In this document: positions 44,828-53,840 of the stretch, piece after piece
Numbering within the stretch: position 1 is the first letter of the stretch
How the letters are laid out: each line of letters starts with the position of its first letter
Assembly: GCF_011393025.1 (NCBI RefSeq)
Contig: NZ_JAAOEO010000010.1
Coordinates: 1 to 64,000, forward strand
DNA from: Neobacillus terrae
GTDB taxonomy: Bacteria; Bacillota; Bacilli; Bacillales; Cytobacillaceae
Length of the DNA stretch: 64,000 nt
Direction: 5' to 3'
Position numbers and translations under genes: made by a program
Notes under the pieces: model-generated
The model's database searches: none
What the model was told of the DNA's origin: nothing
The model's input: only the letters and a program-made list of their open reading frames with translations

Positions 44828-44875
44828 ATATTCCTGGTTCTTCATGATTTTCAAAAGAATGTTGGAGCTATTCAC

Positions 44876-44911
44876 AAAAAGACAGCGACCCTCGGTTTGC
44901 TGCCTTTTTTC
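44876..44911 (+). terminator. Terminator
   Basis: AAAAAGACAGCGACC pairs with GGTTTGCTGCCTTTTTT with small mismatches, followed by more T. Confidence 0.75.
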
Positions 44912-45016
44912 ATTCTATATTTCTTTTACTACTTATGATAAAAAAACAAAATAGACCCTATTCTTCAACTGTTATACTTGTTCGTGCTACAAGGGAATTT
45001 CCATGGATTCCTGAAT

Positions 45017-45310
45017 TTACTTGTTTGTTCCCTTATTAATTAACATATCGATATAGTCTTTAGATTCCTTTAGACCACTGCCAGTAACTATTCTGTATCT
45101 TTTAATCGCTTTAATTGTTTTTCCTTCTGCAATTAGACTTTTTAATTCTGCTTCTATGTCTTCTGTTACTGCATTAGATACTCCAATTTGCTTAGCGATT
45201 TTATCTAACGTTGTATATAACCGAGCAATGTCACTTCGTAAAAGACTAGTATCTATTGCTTTGCTTACTAACAAGATTCCTCCAATTATCCAAACAATGG
45301 TTTCATCCAT
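45017..45310 (-). CDS. Small membrane protein with L7/L12-like C-terminal domain
   Basis: 97 residues: an N-terminal hydrophobic segment (TIVWIIGGILLVSKAI), a short helical linker, and a C-terminal part EAELKSLIAEGKTIKAIKRYRIVTGSGLKESKDYIDML, which resembles the ribosomal protein L7/L12 C-terminal fold (KxxAIKxxRxxTGxGLKEAKDxV). Such small membrane-bound L7/L12-like proteins are common in Bacillus and of unknown role. GAAGGAG lies 7-8 bases before ATG 45310; the longer frame upstream runs through a repeat. Confidence 0.75.
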   Translation of the reverse strand: MDETIVWIIGGILLVSKAIDTSLLRSDIARLYTTLDKIAKQIGVSNAVTEDIEAELKSLIAEGKTIKAIKRYRIVTGSGLKESKDYIDMLINKGTNK

Positions 45311-45413
45311 AAATATCTCCTTCCTTCTTTTTACTTTATTTTTTATAATGCGAAATAGTCGTTTTCCGGTGGCAATCAAGCTTCTGCCTTTAAATAACTT
45401 CGTGATTAACCAT

Positions 45414-45539
45414 CTGTGAACAACTACTTGCAGCTTTGCGACGAGCTGAAGATAGGCTTCTTCGAGTTCTCTGTGGCGCAGAAGCACGCCTCCTCGGTCG
45501 CTAACGACCTGCGGGCTCTCCGCCTATTTTTGTTCACAG
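45414..45539. repeat. Intergenic element with 10-bp terminal inverted repeats
   Basis: CTGTGAACAA (45414-45423) and TTGTTCACAG (45530-45539) are perfect inverted ends around about 106 bases of GC-rich sequence. The interior contains phrases such as GCGGAGAGCCCGCAGG when read on the minus strand, similar to other Bacillus intergenic repeats. It is not coding. It is a candidate MITE-like or REP-like element; no flanking target duplication is obvious. The remaining gap to 45708 holds nothing clear. Confidence 0.6.
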
Positions 45540-45708
45540 TTTCTACAAATTGCAACAATCTCCTAGATTAGAGCCTTCTTTTAAGAAATAGTAACTAAAT
45601 CTTCAAACTTTTCAGCTATAGTTACATAAAAAAGTGCTCATTTAGTGGCAGCAAAAACTGAACCTCCTACCCCCTGGTTAAAAAGAAGAGTTCAATGAAA
45701 ATGTATCG

Positions 45709-46555
45709 CTAGTATGCTATAAGACTATATGTAGGGAGTGGTTTAATTTCGCTTGTTTCAATAAACGAATCTAACATTGTGACCTCGGATAGAATGAGAT
45801 CCTTTAATTTTACTGGCATATTGATAATTTCATGCAGTTCGTTGTGTATGTCACTCTTCACTTTATCTACTTCCCATTTACCGTCCTGTAAATCCGGTGA
45901 ATCGATTGTAATATCCTTTTTAATTTTCCATCCTGCTTGTTGAACAATCGCTCTTAAATCATTGGGAGTCAAAAAGGGTTCTTACATTGGATTCACTCTT
46001 TTGTTTAAAAGCTTCGTATTGTGCCTGAATTAGAATGGATAATAAATGTGGATATTGCTCAATGGAATTTATATTTGTGCTCCATTCGGCAAGGCAAAGT
46101 TGTTGTCCCCATTTTCTTACCTTTTTCATTATGTTAAGTAGTTCACTTGACGATTTTGTATACCAGGAACAATGGGAAAAAACAATATAATCAAAGGATT
46201 TTTCAGGAAAATCCACCTCGTTAGATAAAAGATCTACATTGAAATCTATTTTTACTTGTTTACCTAATTGGGATTTCATTAAGTATCCAGCAGATTCACC
46301 GAGTGAAACAGGACTTCCATATGTAGGTGAGCCTATATCAATTCCGTGGACAAAGCCTGTCTCTCCTGCATAATAAGCAAGCACAGCAGTTGTATCACCC
46401 TGTCCGCAACCAATTTCCAGTATTCTACTTCCGGTTTTTATATCCCAAAAATTAACCAGTTTCATGCGGTGTTCTGTTTGAACCTTTTGAATATGATAAT
46501 CTACATTACTACCAGCCATACATTCTAGGATAGCTTTAACTTCACTTTTAGACAT
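45709..46555 (-). pseudogene. Class I SAM-dependent methyltransferase, one-base frameshift
   Basis: The N-terminal frame has the SAM-binding motif ILEIGCGQGDTTAVLAYY, VHGIDIGSP and DYIVFSHCSWY, then ends FDSQ-stop. The next frame continues LTPNDLRAIVQQAGWKIKKDITI to the normal end. The break is at a T5 run near 45968-45972 where four T would restore frame (RTLLTPNDL). A homopolymer error, a recent mutation or programmed slippage are all possible. The whole gene would be about 282 codons. ACGAAC-type promoters were not identified. Confidence 0.75.
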
Positions 46556-46651
46556 TACATCACTCTCTCCTCACTAATTGCATCTTATAGTTTTCGTTCT
46601 ATACGAAAGGTGAATAATCCTTCTAGGTTAAACATACAAACCTACTATGAC

Positions 46652-46677
46652 AAAAAAGCTGCCTTTATGGGCAGCTT
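46652..46677 (-). terminator. Terminator of the MFS transporter gene
   Basis: AAGCTGCC and GGCAGCTT pair with a 6-base loop, followed on the minus strand by TTTTTTG. Confidence 0.8.
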
Positions 46678-46730
46678 GATTTCTATTTATTCAATTCTCA
46701 AATATCATTTTTTCTAAGTAAATATCTGTC

Positions 46731-47924
46731 TTAACCCAAAGTACCCTTATTTTGTTGGCGGGACCCTTTTAAGAGTGTCATACATAAGCAGCAAAATACT
46801 AACATACCAATTGTTACTGTTCCCAACATCATTCTTGATCCATAAGTATCAAAAATCAACCCTAAGATATATGGTCCTAATCCACTCCCAAGGAATAGTG
46901 AAAACGCAAAAACTGATACTGCAGTAGCACGTCCACTAGGCAACAGATCCGTAGCAAAAGTTTGTAATGTGGAATGGCAGTAACTAAATCCGAAGCCAAG
47001 AATGATAAAACCCGCAGTTAACGAAATCACGATTTGCCATCCCCAGATTATTGCGAAACCAAGTACCATTAAAGATGATCCAAGCACCGGCATCTTCTTA
47101 AGTCCGACATGCGTCATCACACTGGTAATGGTCTTGCTTCCGAAAAACGCTCCTACACTATAAGTTGCAGTCAACAGCCCGATCGCTAAATAAGATAAGT
47201 GAAGGGTGGAAACACCATATACCCCAAGGAAGGTAAAACCTCCGTAAAACACTAATCCTTCACAGAATACTAACCCATAAATTTGCCAGGAACGCTTGTT
47301 CATAAAAAGTAAAACATATCGCTGAAACATCGGTGTTGAATCTTTTTTTATTCCTTTTGAATCATGAGCACGCTCTCGAAAAATTGCAAGAATCGTAGGA
47401 ATACAGGCTAATCCAAGTAAAAAAAATAGAATTCGATAAGAGAAAAACTGTGCGACTAATCCACCGATAACAATGCCCATTGCTTGGCCTATTGTCGAGA
47501 ACGACATAAAAAGAGCAATCGCACGCGGTCTTTCCGAAAGTTCAAACCAATCCCCAATTTGAGCAAGTGTCGTCGGTATAATACCTGCCGCAAATACGCC
47601 TGTAATAATGCGCAAAACCAGTAACCAAGAGAAAACATGAACAACCCCGCAAAATACAGTTCCGAGTGCAAATAAGCACAAGGAAAATAGAATGGTATTA
47701 ATTTTTCCAATCTTTTCCGCAATAGGTCCATAAACCAATTGAAACAGCCCATAAGGAATAGAATAAGCTGTTACAAGTAAAGCAGCTGAAGATGGGGTAG
47801 TATGCAGACTGGCTGCCATTGCCGGTAACATAGGCGCAATGGCACGATTATCTGCATTAACCATAAAACCGCCCAAACCCAGCGCCCACAACATATATTT
47901 ATTATTCGAAGTATCCCTCTCCAT
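46731..47924 (-). CDS. MFS transporter (12 TM, drug-efflux type)
   Basis: 397 residues with twelve hydrophobic segments. After helix 2 the loop YGPIAEKIGKINTIL is an MFS motif A variant (G-x-x-x-D/E-K-x-G-R/K), and helix 4-5 shows ITGVFAAGIIPTTLAQIGDWF. Members with this start (LGLGGFMVNADNRAIAPMLPAMA) belong to the AraJ/YfiS-like exporters. AGGAGGAG lies 9 bases before the ATG. The substrate is unknown. Single gene with a terminator. Confidence 0.9.
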   Translation of the reverse strand: MERDTSNNKYMLWALGLGGFMVNADNRAIAPMLPAMAASLHTTPSSAALLVTAYSIPYGLFQLVYGPIAEKIGKINTILFSLCLFALGTVFCGVVHVFSWLLVLRIITGVFAAGIIPTTLAQIGDWFELSERPRAIALFMSFSTIGQAMGIVIGGLVAQFFSYRILFFLLGLACIPTILAIFRERAHDSKGIKKDSTPMFQRYVLLFMNKRSWQIYGLVFCEGLVFYGGFTFLGVYGVSTLHLSYLAIGLLTATYSVGAFFGSKTITSVMTHVGLKKMPVLGSSLMVLGFAIIWGWQIVISLTAGFIILGFGFSYCHSTLQTFATDLLPSGRATAVSVFAFSLFLGSGLGPYILGLIFDTYGSRMMLGTVTIGMLVFCCLCMTLLKGSRQQNKGTLG

Positions 47925-48012
47925 ACAGCCATTCTCCTCCTATTCCATAACAACCAAATTTTAGCCTCTTCCCGTTTTCTTATACAACTAACCTGCTCCT
48001 CCTATTGTAGAG

Positions 48013-48046
48013 CAAAAGACAGGGATTGCATGCTGCAATCCCTGTC
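48013..48046 (-). terminator. Terminator-like hairpin
   Basis: GACAGGGATTGCA and TGCAATCCCTGTC form a perfect 13-bp stem with a 3-base loop. On the minus strand TTTTGCT follows. It is about 95 bases after the stop of the 48140-48634 gene. Confidence 0.75.
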
Positions 48047-48139
48047 CATTACCATTCATTAAGTTTCCAAAACCACCAAAGGTTCCAATTAAAATGAAAT
48101 AACAGTAATACTTACTAAATGAATACTTTTTTCCTACTG

Positions 48140-48634
48140 TCAACTGTTCAATTCTTGATGGTCTTGGCTCTCTACAACGTATTTTTTAAAGGAGTAGCAA
48201 AATAGTTTTCGTTCCACTCTTCCTTTATCACCAATAAGGTTGAACCACTTCTGGCCAATATAAAAAGCGTTCGTTAACATTTTATCAATGATAAAAGATA
48301 CACGTTTATTTTCGTCCCCATCTTCAAATTTTGTTTTAGAAGAAAGGGCTAGGATAAAATAATTTTTAAACTTATCTAATTCAAGTAATTTAAGATGATA
48401 CACCTGGTATTGCTTTTGATTGAAATCCTCAAGAACTGTTTTAATACTTTTTTCTATATCTATTTCAAATTTATTTGCATCCCTTAAGGAGGACAACCGT
48501 GAATCAAAAATAGACATTGTCAGTATATAATGTTCAGCATAATTCTTCGGATCGAATTCTTCTTTCCCAACCTGTTTTTCAACCTCCGGTACGACTATAT
48601 AATTTTTATAGTCAGCAAAAAAATCTTCGTTCAT
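48140..48634 (-). CDS. Protein of unknown function
   Basis: 164 residues, soluble and charged, mixed helix and strand (NYIVVPEVEKQVGKEEF, FNQKQYQVYHLKLLELDKF, FIIDKMLTNAFYIGQKWFNLIG). No domain is recognised. GAAGG lies about 10 bases before the ATG. It is followed by a terminator-like hairpin and has no operon partners. Confidence 0.65.
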   Translation of the reverse strand: MNEDFFADYKNYIVVPEVEKQVGKEEFDPKNYAEHYILTMSIFDSRLSSLRDANKFEIDIEKSIKTVLEDFNQKQYQVYHLKLLELDKFKNYFILALSSKTKFEDGDENKRVSFIIDKMLTNAFYIGQKWFNLIGDKGRVERKLFCYSFKKYVVESQDHQELNS

Positions 48635-48952
48635 TTTATTTACCTTCTTTCATAACTTGAATGAATGGATAAAATAATTACTCTTATCCTTTAGCATTTG
48701 CTACTATCTGTATTAAGGAAGGTCGGACAAGTTGCTTTTTCTATATATTATTTATCTCGTAATCTTTTAAAAGTGTGTTGTATTTGTTTTATAACTATTC
48801 CATTATCAAAACTGGATTTTTTAACTATGGTTCCTTATTCTACAAAAAACTTCATTTATCCTTCTTCCAATCCTGTTATTCGATAACAAAAATGCCGCTT
48901 TAATTGACAGCACGGTCAGGATCCATTACTTTTGACAGTTAAGAAAATTGAA

Positions 48953-49291
48953 TTAAAAAAACTCATATAACCCCTGTTCAAAATATTGAAATTCCTCGTG
49001 TGTAACTTTATAACGTTTATACCCTTCATAAAAGGCCTGTATGTATTCAGGATTATTTACAAAATTTCTAATCGCTAAGGATTCATCATATCGAGGGTCT
49101 CCGACAGTCATACCAGATACATCAATGAAAAGTTGAACTTTCCCGTCAATAACAAGGACATTATCTGTCGTACAATCCCCATGTATCATCGTTTGTTGAA
49201 CTGGAAGAGGTTTTTCGTATTTTAGTTGAGATAACAATTCTAAACTGCGATCTGTTTGTCCATTTTCTATATAACTTTGTGCTTTTGAGGG
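48953..49291 (-). pseudogene. Phosphotransferase (APH-like) C-terminal fragment
   Basis: The frame carries the catalytic loop MIHGDCTTDNVLV (HGDxxxxNxL) and the metal-binding Asp in LFIDVSGMTVGDPRYD, and ends with a normal C-terminal helix. The N-lobe with its ATP-binding Lys is missing: upstream codons AQSYIENGQTDRSLELLSQ remain open only back to a stop at 49292-49294, and no start or ribosome binding site is seen. It is a truncated aminoglycoside/choline-kinase-like gene. Confidence 0.7.
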
Positions 49292-49425
49292 TCATAAGTA
49301 ACGGTTAGGAGAGCAACTTGGGACATCTTCCACCTCGTTTGAACAATTTTTATTATTATTAAATTCTATATAAAATTGTCTTCTCCCTTTATTTTTATTG
49401 AACTAAACTGCCCAATTGTTGAGGA

Positions 49426-49451
49426 ACAAAAAAAGCCGCCGTATTGGCAGC
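49426..49451 (-). terminator. Terminator
   Basis: GCCGCC pairs with GGCAGC with one mismatch; on the minus strand TTTTTTTG follows. It lies 20-25 bases after the stop of the next gene. Confidence 0.6.
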
Positions 49452-49473
49452 ATTCTTAATTCTTTTTTTTATG

Positions 49474-49902
49474 TCAGTTCAATAAGGTAGCATTTTTTAT
49501 AGATCGATTGAGGGTTTTACTTAAATTCTTGTAATTCAGCTCCCAACAGTAGCCATTGCTATTTATTAGTACGATATTTTCCCCGTTCCAAATGCTGCCT
49601 CCATAATTAATATTATCTTTTGTTAAAATCAGGAGCTTTTTATATTCAAGGTTAGGTATAGAATTAAAGTTATCAGTTTTTGAATATCTTTTCATTTTGG
49701 ATGCTTTTTTAGCGATTTTTAAAACAATATCTTTATCTGTAACTTTATATGTATGGTCCCCTCTATAAAAAATTACTTCTTTTATATCTGATTTGGGAAG
49801 ATTGAATCCCCAAACTGATAAGTGAGTCTGTTTATACCATCCAAAAGATATTAAAATTAATGAAGCAATCGAAAAAATTATCGCTTTTGTTTTATTGCTC
49901 AC
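49474..49902 (-). CDS. Membrane-anchored protein of unknown function
   Basis: 142 residues. A short basic start (MSNKTK) is followed by one membrane segment (AIIFSIASLILISFGWY) and an outer domain of about 115 residues with strand-rich sequence (IKEVIFYRGDHTYKVTD, YKKLLILTKDNINYGGSIWNGENIVLI). The outer domain is reminiscent of small Bacillus lipoprotein-like or DUF5301-type domains, but I cannot name it. GTG at 49902 is chosen because AAGGAG lies 8 bases upstream. Confidence 0.6.
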   Translation of the reverse strand: MSNKTKAIIFSIASLILISFGWYKQTHLSVWGFNLPKSDIKEVIFYRGDHTYKVTDKDIVLKIAKKASKMKRYSKTDNFNSIPNLEYKKLLILTKDNINYGGSIWNGENIVLINSNGYCWELNYKNLSKTLNRSIKNATLLN

Positions 49903-49998
49903 TTTAACACTCCTTGAATTTGAATAATTCAACAAATGTTCTTTCAGACTTTACTAATAGAACTAGTAACAAAGACTGGCCCGTGAGGACTGATGTGT

Positions 49999-50808
49999 TT
50001 ATTTTTTTCTGCCTATATAAAGTAAATGAGATGATATCCCAAGTAGGTGAGGGTTTGATGCTTGTTCTTTAATTAGATTTATAATTTTATTCACCTCATC
50101 CTCACCTTTATCTCTCCAGTAAGCCCAATTGTCCTTATTCAAAATAGCCCCTACATTTGATCCTATCAATTCCATAGTTTCGAATCCGAGTGACTCCATA
50201 AAAGGATTGATCTCTTCAATATTAAAGTAATACGCTTCAGTAAATCGTCCCGTATCTGCGTGATTAAAGCATCCTGTATGAGAAAAATCAATAATAGTAT
50301 CGACATTATCGTTTGGCTTCCAATGGTCAGGGTACAAAAGGGATGTAAGGATATGCCGAACTCTCGGCATAAAGGCTACAAATACAATCCCGTTCCTTTG
50401 GGTCACTCTTTTCAGTTCTTCAATAGCTTTAATTCGGTCATTTTCTTCCTGCAAATGATACATGGGACCAAGCATCAATGATGCAGTAAATTGGTCATCA
50501 TTAAGCATACTTAGATCCCTTGCATCTGCTGCATAAAAACCATTAAAATTCTTATCCAAGCCCATTTCTATTGCTTTATTTTTTGCCATTTCAACTAATC
50601 GGGGAGTTAAATCAGTTAGTGTAACCTGATAACCTTCTTTCGCGAGTTCTAAAGAATATTTTCCCGGTCCGGCCCCATTATCAAGTAGATATCCCATTTC
50701 TGGTATGTATTTTTTTATATAATGCCAGTTAACTTGGAACTCTATTGGTTCCCTTTCGAGTCTTCCCCACTCATCAAATTGATTATAGTAGTTTAATATA
50801 TCACTCAT
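49999..50808 (-). CDS. Class I SAM-dependent methyltransferase
   Basis: 269 residues. Motif I is LLDNAGAGPGKYSLELAKEGYQ-like (GAGPGKYS), motif II is VTLTDLTP, followed by FNGFYAADARDLS and LMLGPMYHLQEENDR (motif IV/V). It belongs to the Methyltransf_11/25 group with a C-terminal domain of about 110 residues. GAGGAGAG lies 5-6 bases before the ATG. The substrate is unknown. Confidence 0.88.
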   Translation of the reverse strand: MSDILNYYNQFDEWGRLEREPIEFQVNWHYIKKYIPEMGYLLDNGAGPGKYSLELAKEGYQVTLTDLTPRLVEMAKNKAIEMGLDKNFNGFYAADARDLSMLNDDQFTASLMLGPMYHLQEENDRIKAIEELKRVTQRNGIVFVAFMPRVRHILTSLLYPDHWKPNDNVDTIIDFSHTGCFNHADTGRFTEAYYFNIEEINPFMESLGFETMELIGSNVGAILNKDNWAYWRDKGEDEVNKIINLIKEQASNPHLLGISSHLLYIGRKK

Positions 50809-51262
50809 TATGCTCTCCTCGTATATCTGTTTTTACTAATTTTTACAAATTCTATAAAAGATCTTAAAAAGCCTTCTTAGACAAACCTAGCTTTTAGATT
50901 AGCAACAAAAATGCTACCCAGTGGCAGTATAATATGTTAAGAATTCAAATTTAGGTTATGTCAAAAAATAAGACGTCCAATGGCTATTAATCTTACTCCT
51001 GATTAATTAATTAAAAGGAAGATCTTTTCTTAATTTATAAATCCAAGAGATAAATAATTGAACTAATTAGTATTCCTAATCCCCAAAAAAACTTATACAA
51101 AATTCAATTAATCTACGTTCTATTAATACCCATCCCTAAAATATGGTAATTTTACTTTCTATAATTACATTCGTGATATGAAAGAAAAATCCTCTATTAT
51201 TAAACTGCAACTTTAGTGGAATAAAGGTTACGCTTTTATCATGAATGCTCTATTAAGCTTGA
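50809..51262. other. AT-rich intergenic region
   Basis: No gene, terminator or repeat is clearly supported here, apart from an A/T-rich stretch with short hairpins near 50930. Confidence 0.4.
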
Positions 51263-51592
51263 TTGTTGATTTTCGCTCCTTGGCACTTGCTTTCTGAGTG
51301 CGGTTCGGAAGCCTGACAAACTTCGGCGTCTAGCCCCTCGCGGTCGCTTCAGTCCTGAAGTAAAAGAACGACTTCTTCGTCAGGCCCTCCAGCGCTTGTC
51401 GGGGCTGAACGAGGCACTTCCGTTCTTCTTTCTCCTCGTCACCTTCGTTCCTGCGGGGGCTATCCTGACCCACTTTTCCCGCTGGACATTGAATTTACAT
51501 CATGGAAGCCGCCCACGCACGAAGGAAATGCGCAGCATTTTCGAGGAGTCTCGTGTCCTTCCGCTACAATCAACATAGATAAAAATCAACAA
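51263..51592. repeat. Nested intergenic repeat element with terminal inverted repeats
   Basis: TTGTTGATTTT (51263-51273) and AAAATCAACAA (51582-51592) are perfect 11-bp inverted ends. The outer left part (GCACTTGCTTTCTGAGTGCGG) and the outer right part (GGAGTCTCGTGTCCTTCCGC) are the two sides of a repeat common in Bacillaceae. Between them, from about 51330, is a second GC-rich element of a different type (CCCTCCAGCGCTTGTCGGGG). It looks like one repeat inserted in another. The open frame inside it has no start signals and is not a gene. Confidence 0.65.
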
Positions 51593-51620
51593 TGTTCTTT
51601 TAACAAAGCCATTATATAAA

Positions 51621-51645
51621 GAAAAAAGCCACCTTTTAAGGTAGC
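51621..51645 (-). terminator. Terminator
   Basis: GCCACCTT pairs with AAGGTAGC (one mismatch); on the minus strand TTTTTTC follows. It lies about 155 bases after the SnoaL-like gene. Confidence 0.65.
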
Positions 51646-51798
51646 CAGCTGTATAATTTCTAATTTTAATTTCCTATTCCTCAAAGTACATGTTTATATT
51701 CAAGGTTTTTTGTGATTTCTTCTAAAATTAACCTGTCGAATAGCTAAATATAAAAACCATACTCCTTTATTTTTCAACAAGTATACGGGAGAACAGTC

Positions 51799-52239
51799 TT
51801 ATTTTAAGTTAAAGAGACCTTTCCCTGTTTCCATATTTATTGGCAATGATGAATGTTCATGTGTTATGGTCCATGATTCATTTTCTTTTCTTAAACCAAT
51901 TGTGAATCTATTTGTCATCTGACGGAGTATCTCTCTAGAATTTGGGTGGTGAGCTGCAAATGTAACAGCACAATATACAAATGCGATATTCGAATTCTCT
52001 TCAATTACTAAATCATTAAAATCTACTTTTAGCAAAACACCTTCTTCACTCAAACCCTTGAACCACTCTATTACTGTTTCCCTCCATTGGGAAATTCCGC
52101 TGCTCTCCCAGCTTCCCCAGCAATCAAAGATATGTATGTCAGAGGCGTATGTGGATAGGAATCTTTCAATATCTTTCTCATAAACAGCAGATTTATAATT
52201 TTCCAAAACGTCGTGAACCTTTTTAAAACCAATGGTCAT
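51799..52239 (-). CDS. SnoaL/NTF2-like protein
   Basis: 146 residues. The layout is HDVLENYKSAVYEKDIERFLSTYASDIHIFDCWG, then SGISQWRETVIEWFKGL, VDFNDLVIEENSNIAFVYCAVTFAAH, RFTIGLRKENESWTITHEHSSLPIN. This is the SnoaL-like (DUF4440/SgcJ-type) NTF2 fold with the conserved H-x-H-x-S-x-P near the end. AAAGGAG lies 8 bases before the ATG. These proteins bind or isomerise small ligands; no substrate is proposed. Confidence 0.85.
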   Translation of the reverse strand: MTIGFKKVHDVLENYKSAVYEKDIERFLSTYASDIHIFDCWGSWESSGISQWRETVIEWFKGLSEEGVLLKVDFNDLVIEENSNIAFVYCAVTFAAHHPNSREILRQMTNRFTIGLRKENESWTITHEHSSLPINMETGKGLFNLK

Positions 52240-52375
52240 TGATTAGTCTCCTTTAAATTGTCGGAAATTTAAGTTTACTTCTTGCTATTACATTCTCTTC
52301 CCGAAACATTTTTTCCTTCTACTATTTCCAGTAAGCATTCAATTTCAGTTGAATGTCAGTTAAAGAATTGAGAAT

Positions 52376-52940
52376 TCATCTACATTGAACAATTTGAAGA
52401 ATTCTTTGTATAACAGAATCACCTTCTTCACTGTCTTTAATTACAAATAAATGGTCTGCTTCACCTTCTACTGGATCTCTATCACAGCTTCTTTCATAGA
52501 ATCAGCCTGCTGCTTAATAAGCACTTCCTCAAAATTAGTATAAGCACCCCTAATATTGGTACTACGTTGGATTTGTGCAACACGAACTTGAAGAACATTA
52601 TCTGGAATATCAAAATGGACAAGGATGCGGGTAACTTATTTTTTGGAAACAATTCTTCAAGTAAATACAATCTACCTTTTCGACTTCGATTTGAGTTACT
52701 AATTATTAGGTGTAAATCAGTATGTTGTATGGCATATTCAACAATAAGCTTTGTAATGTCGTGCTAAAGAGTATTAGGTCCTTCTTTTGGTTGTAATTTT
52801 TTATAAAAAAGATTTATAAATTCAGCATGGTTATCTTGATCCACTACTATTGAATGGTTTAACTCTTTTTCCAGGGCTCCTGCAAAGGTTGTTTTCCCAC
52901 TATGTGTTTTACCAACTGTAATAATCAACAGCCTTTTCAT
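52376..52940 (-). pseudogene. P-loop kinase (AAA_33-type) gene, decayed
   Basis: Starts at ATG 52940 after GGAGTGGG and reads MKRLLIITVGKTHSGKTTFAGALEKELNHSIVVDQDNHAEF, with the Walker A GKTHSGKT intact, then stops at PKEGPNTL. The rest follows in pieces: KLIVEYAIQHTDLHLIISNSNRSRKGRL, another shift, FDIPDNVLQVRVAQIQRST, then a shift before DPVEGEADHLFVIKDSEEGDSV. There is one stop codon and at least two frameshifts. The intact form would be a small nucleotide kinase-like ATPase that phosphorylates an unknown small molecule. Confidence 0.7.
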
Positions 52941-53099
52941 TACTCCCACTCCTTTCCTACCGAATGGAATATTTCTTTCAAAAATTGCACTACCTGAGAG
53001 AACTTTTTCATTTGTTCCTTCTGCTAACCTCAGATAGTTCAATAAGTTCAACAAAAGAAGCGTATTGATCAACGCTAATGCGAGTTCAATAAGAATTAA

Positions 53100-53555
53100 T
53101 TAAAGAAGTTTTTCATTATACATACTAATAGTGTGTAACTCCCCACTTAGTAAGTTATCTATTATTTGTTTTAATACATTTGATTCCCGTAATTCTTCGT
53201 TATCAAATTTAACAAGGTCATTTAACTTAATCCACCTGCTGTCTGAAATTTCATCTTCTGCGAGATGTAAAGAACCACCTGTTATCTCACCAGTAAAATG
53301 AAACAAAATGACCTGATGGTTTGTATTACTCATAAAATTATAGACACCAGTTGTGCCATTTAGTTTTACTTCAAAGCCTGTTTCCTCTTTTACTTCCCTG
53401 CAAGCTGAATAAAGAATGTCTTCTCCATATTCAATCCGTCCACTCGGAAAATTCCACTTATTCAATGCAGATGGCTTACTTTCTCTAATTATTAAGACTT
53501 CATCTTTTCTTAATATTGATACACTAACCACTAAAACAATCCCATTTTGAGACAT
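53100..53555 (-). CDS. NUDIX hydrolase
   Basis: 151 residues. The NUDIX box GRIEYGEDILYSACREVKEETGFEV (Gx5Ex7REVxEETGF) is complete; in 20-residue terms its key residues are E-D, R-E, E-E. The N-terminal VSVSILRKDEVLIIRESK and the WNFPSG strand are typical. It hydrolyses a nucleoside-diphosphate-linked substrate. AAGGAG lies 7 bases before the ATG. It lies on the same strand as the decayed kinase, with 159 bases between them. Confidence 0.9.
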   Translation of the reverse strand: MSQNGIVLVVSVSILRKDEVLIIRESKPSALNKWNFPSGRIEYGEDILYSACREVKEETGFEVKLNGTTGVYNFMSNTNHQVILFHFTGEITGGSLHLAEDEISDSRWIKLNDLVKFDNEELRESNVLKQIIDNLLSGELHTISMYNEKLL

Positions 53556-53840
53556 TCATTTCTCCTTATGTATCTTATTTTTTAATGTAATATCTTTACT
53601 CTTTCTTTACTTAACGCCTGGTTACCTCCTTTCACTTCCTCTGAACTAAAAATTTACAAATGTCTTTTAAAGTGTTTTAGAGTCTAGACTTCCATTTGGC
53701 CTTGTATTTTGGCTACTTTTATTGTTGATTATAAAAGGGTAAAGGCATAAGAAAGTATAGAGAAAAATTTGTTTATTTATTGAAGGAAAGTGAATAGTTA
53801 GATTAAGAAAAAAGTTTAGTTTAAAAGGAGGTTTAATAGG

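Noticed and set aside
51396..51578. Open frame inside the nested repeat
   Set aside because: It lies within non-coding repeat sequence and lacks a ribosome binding site.
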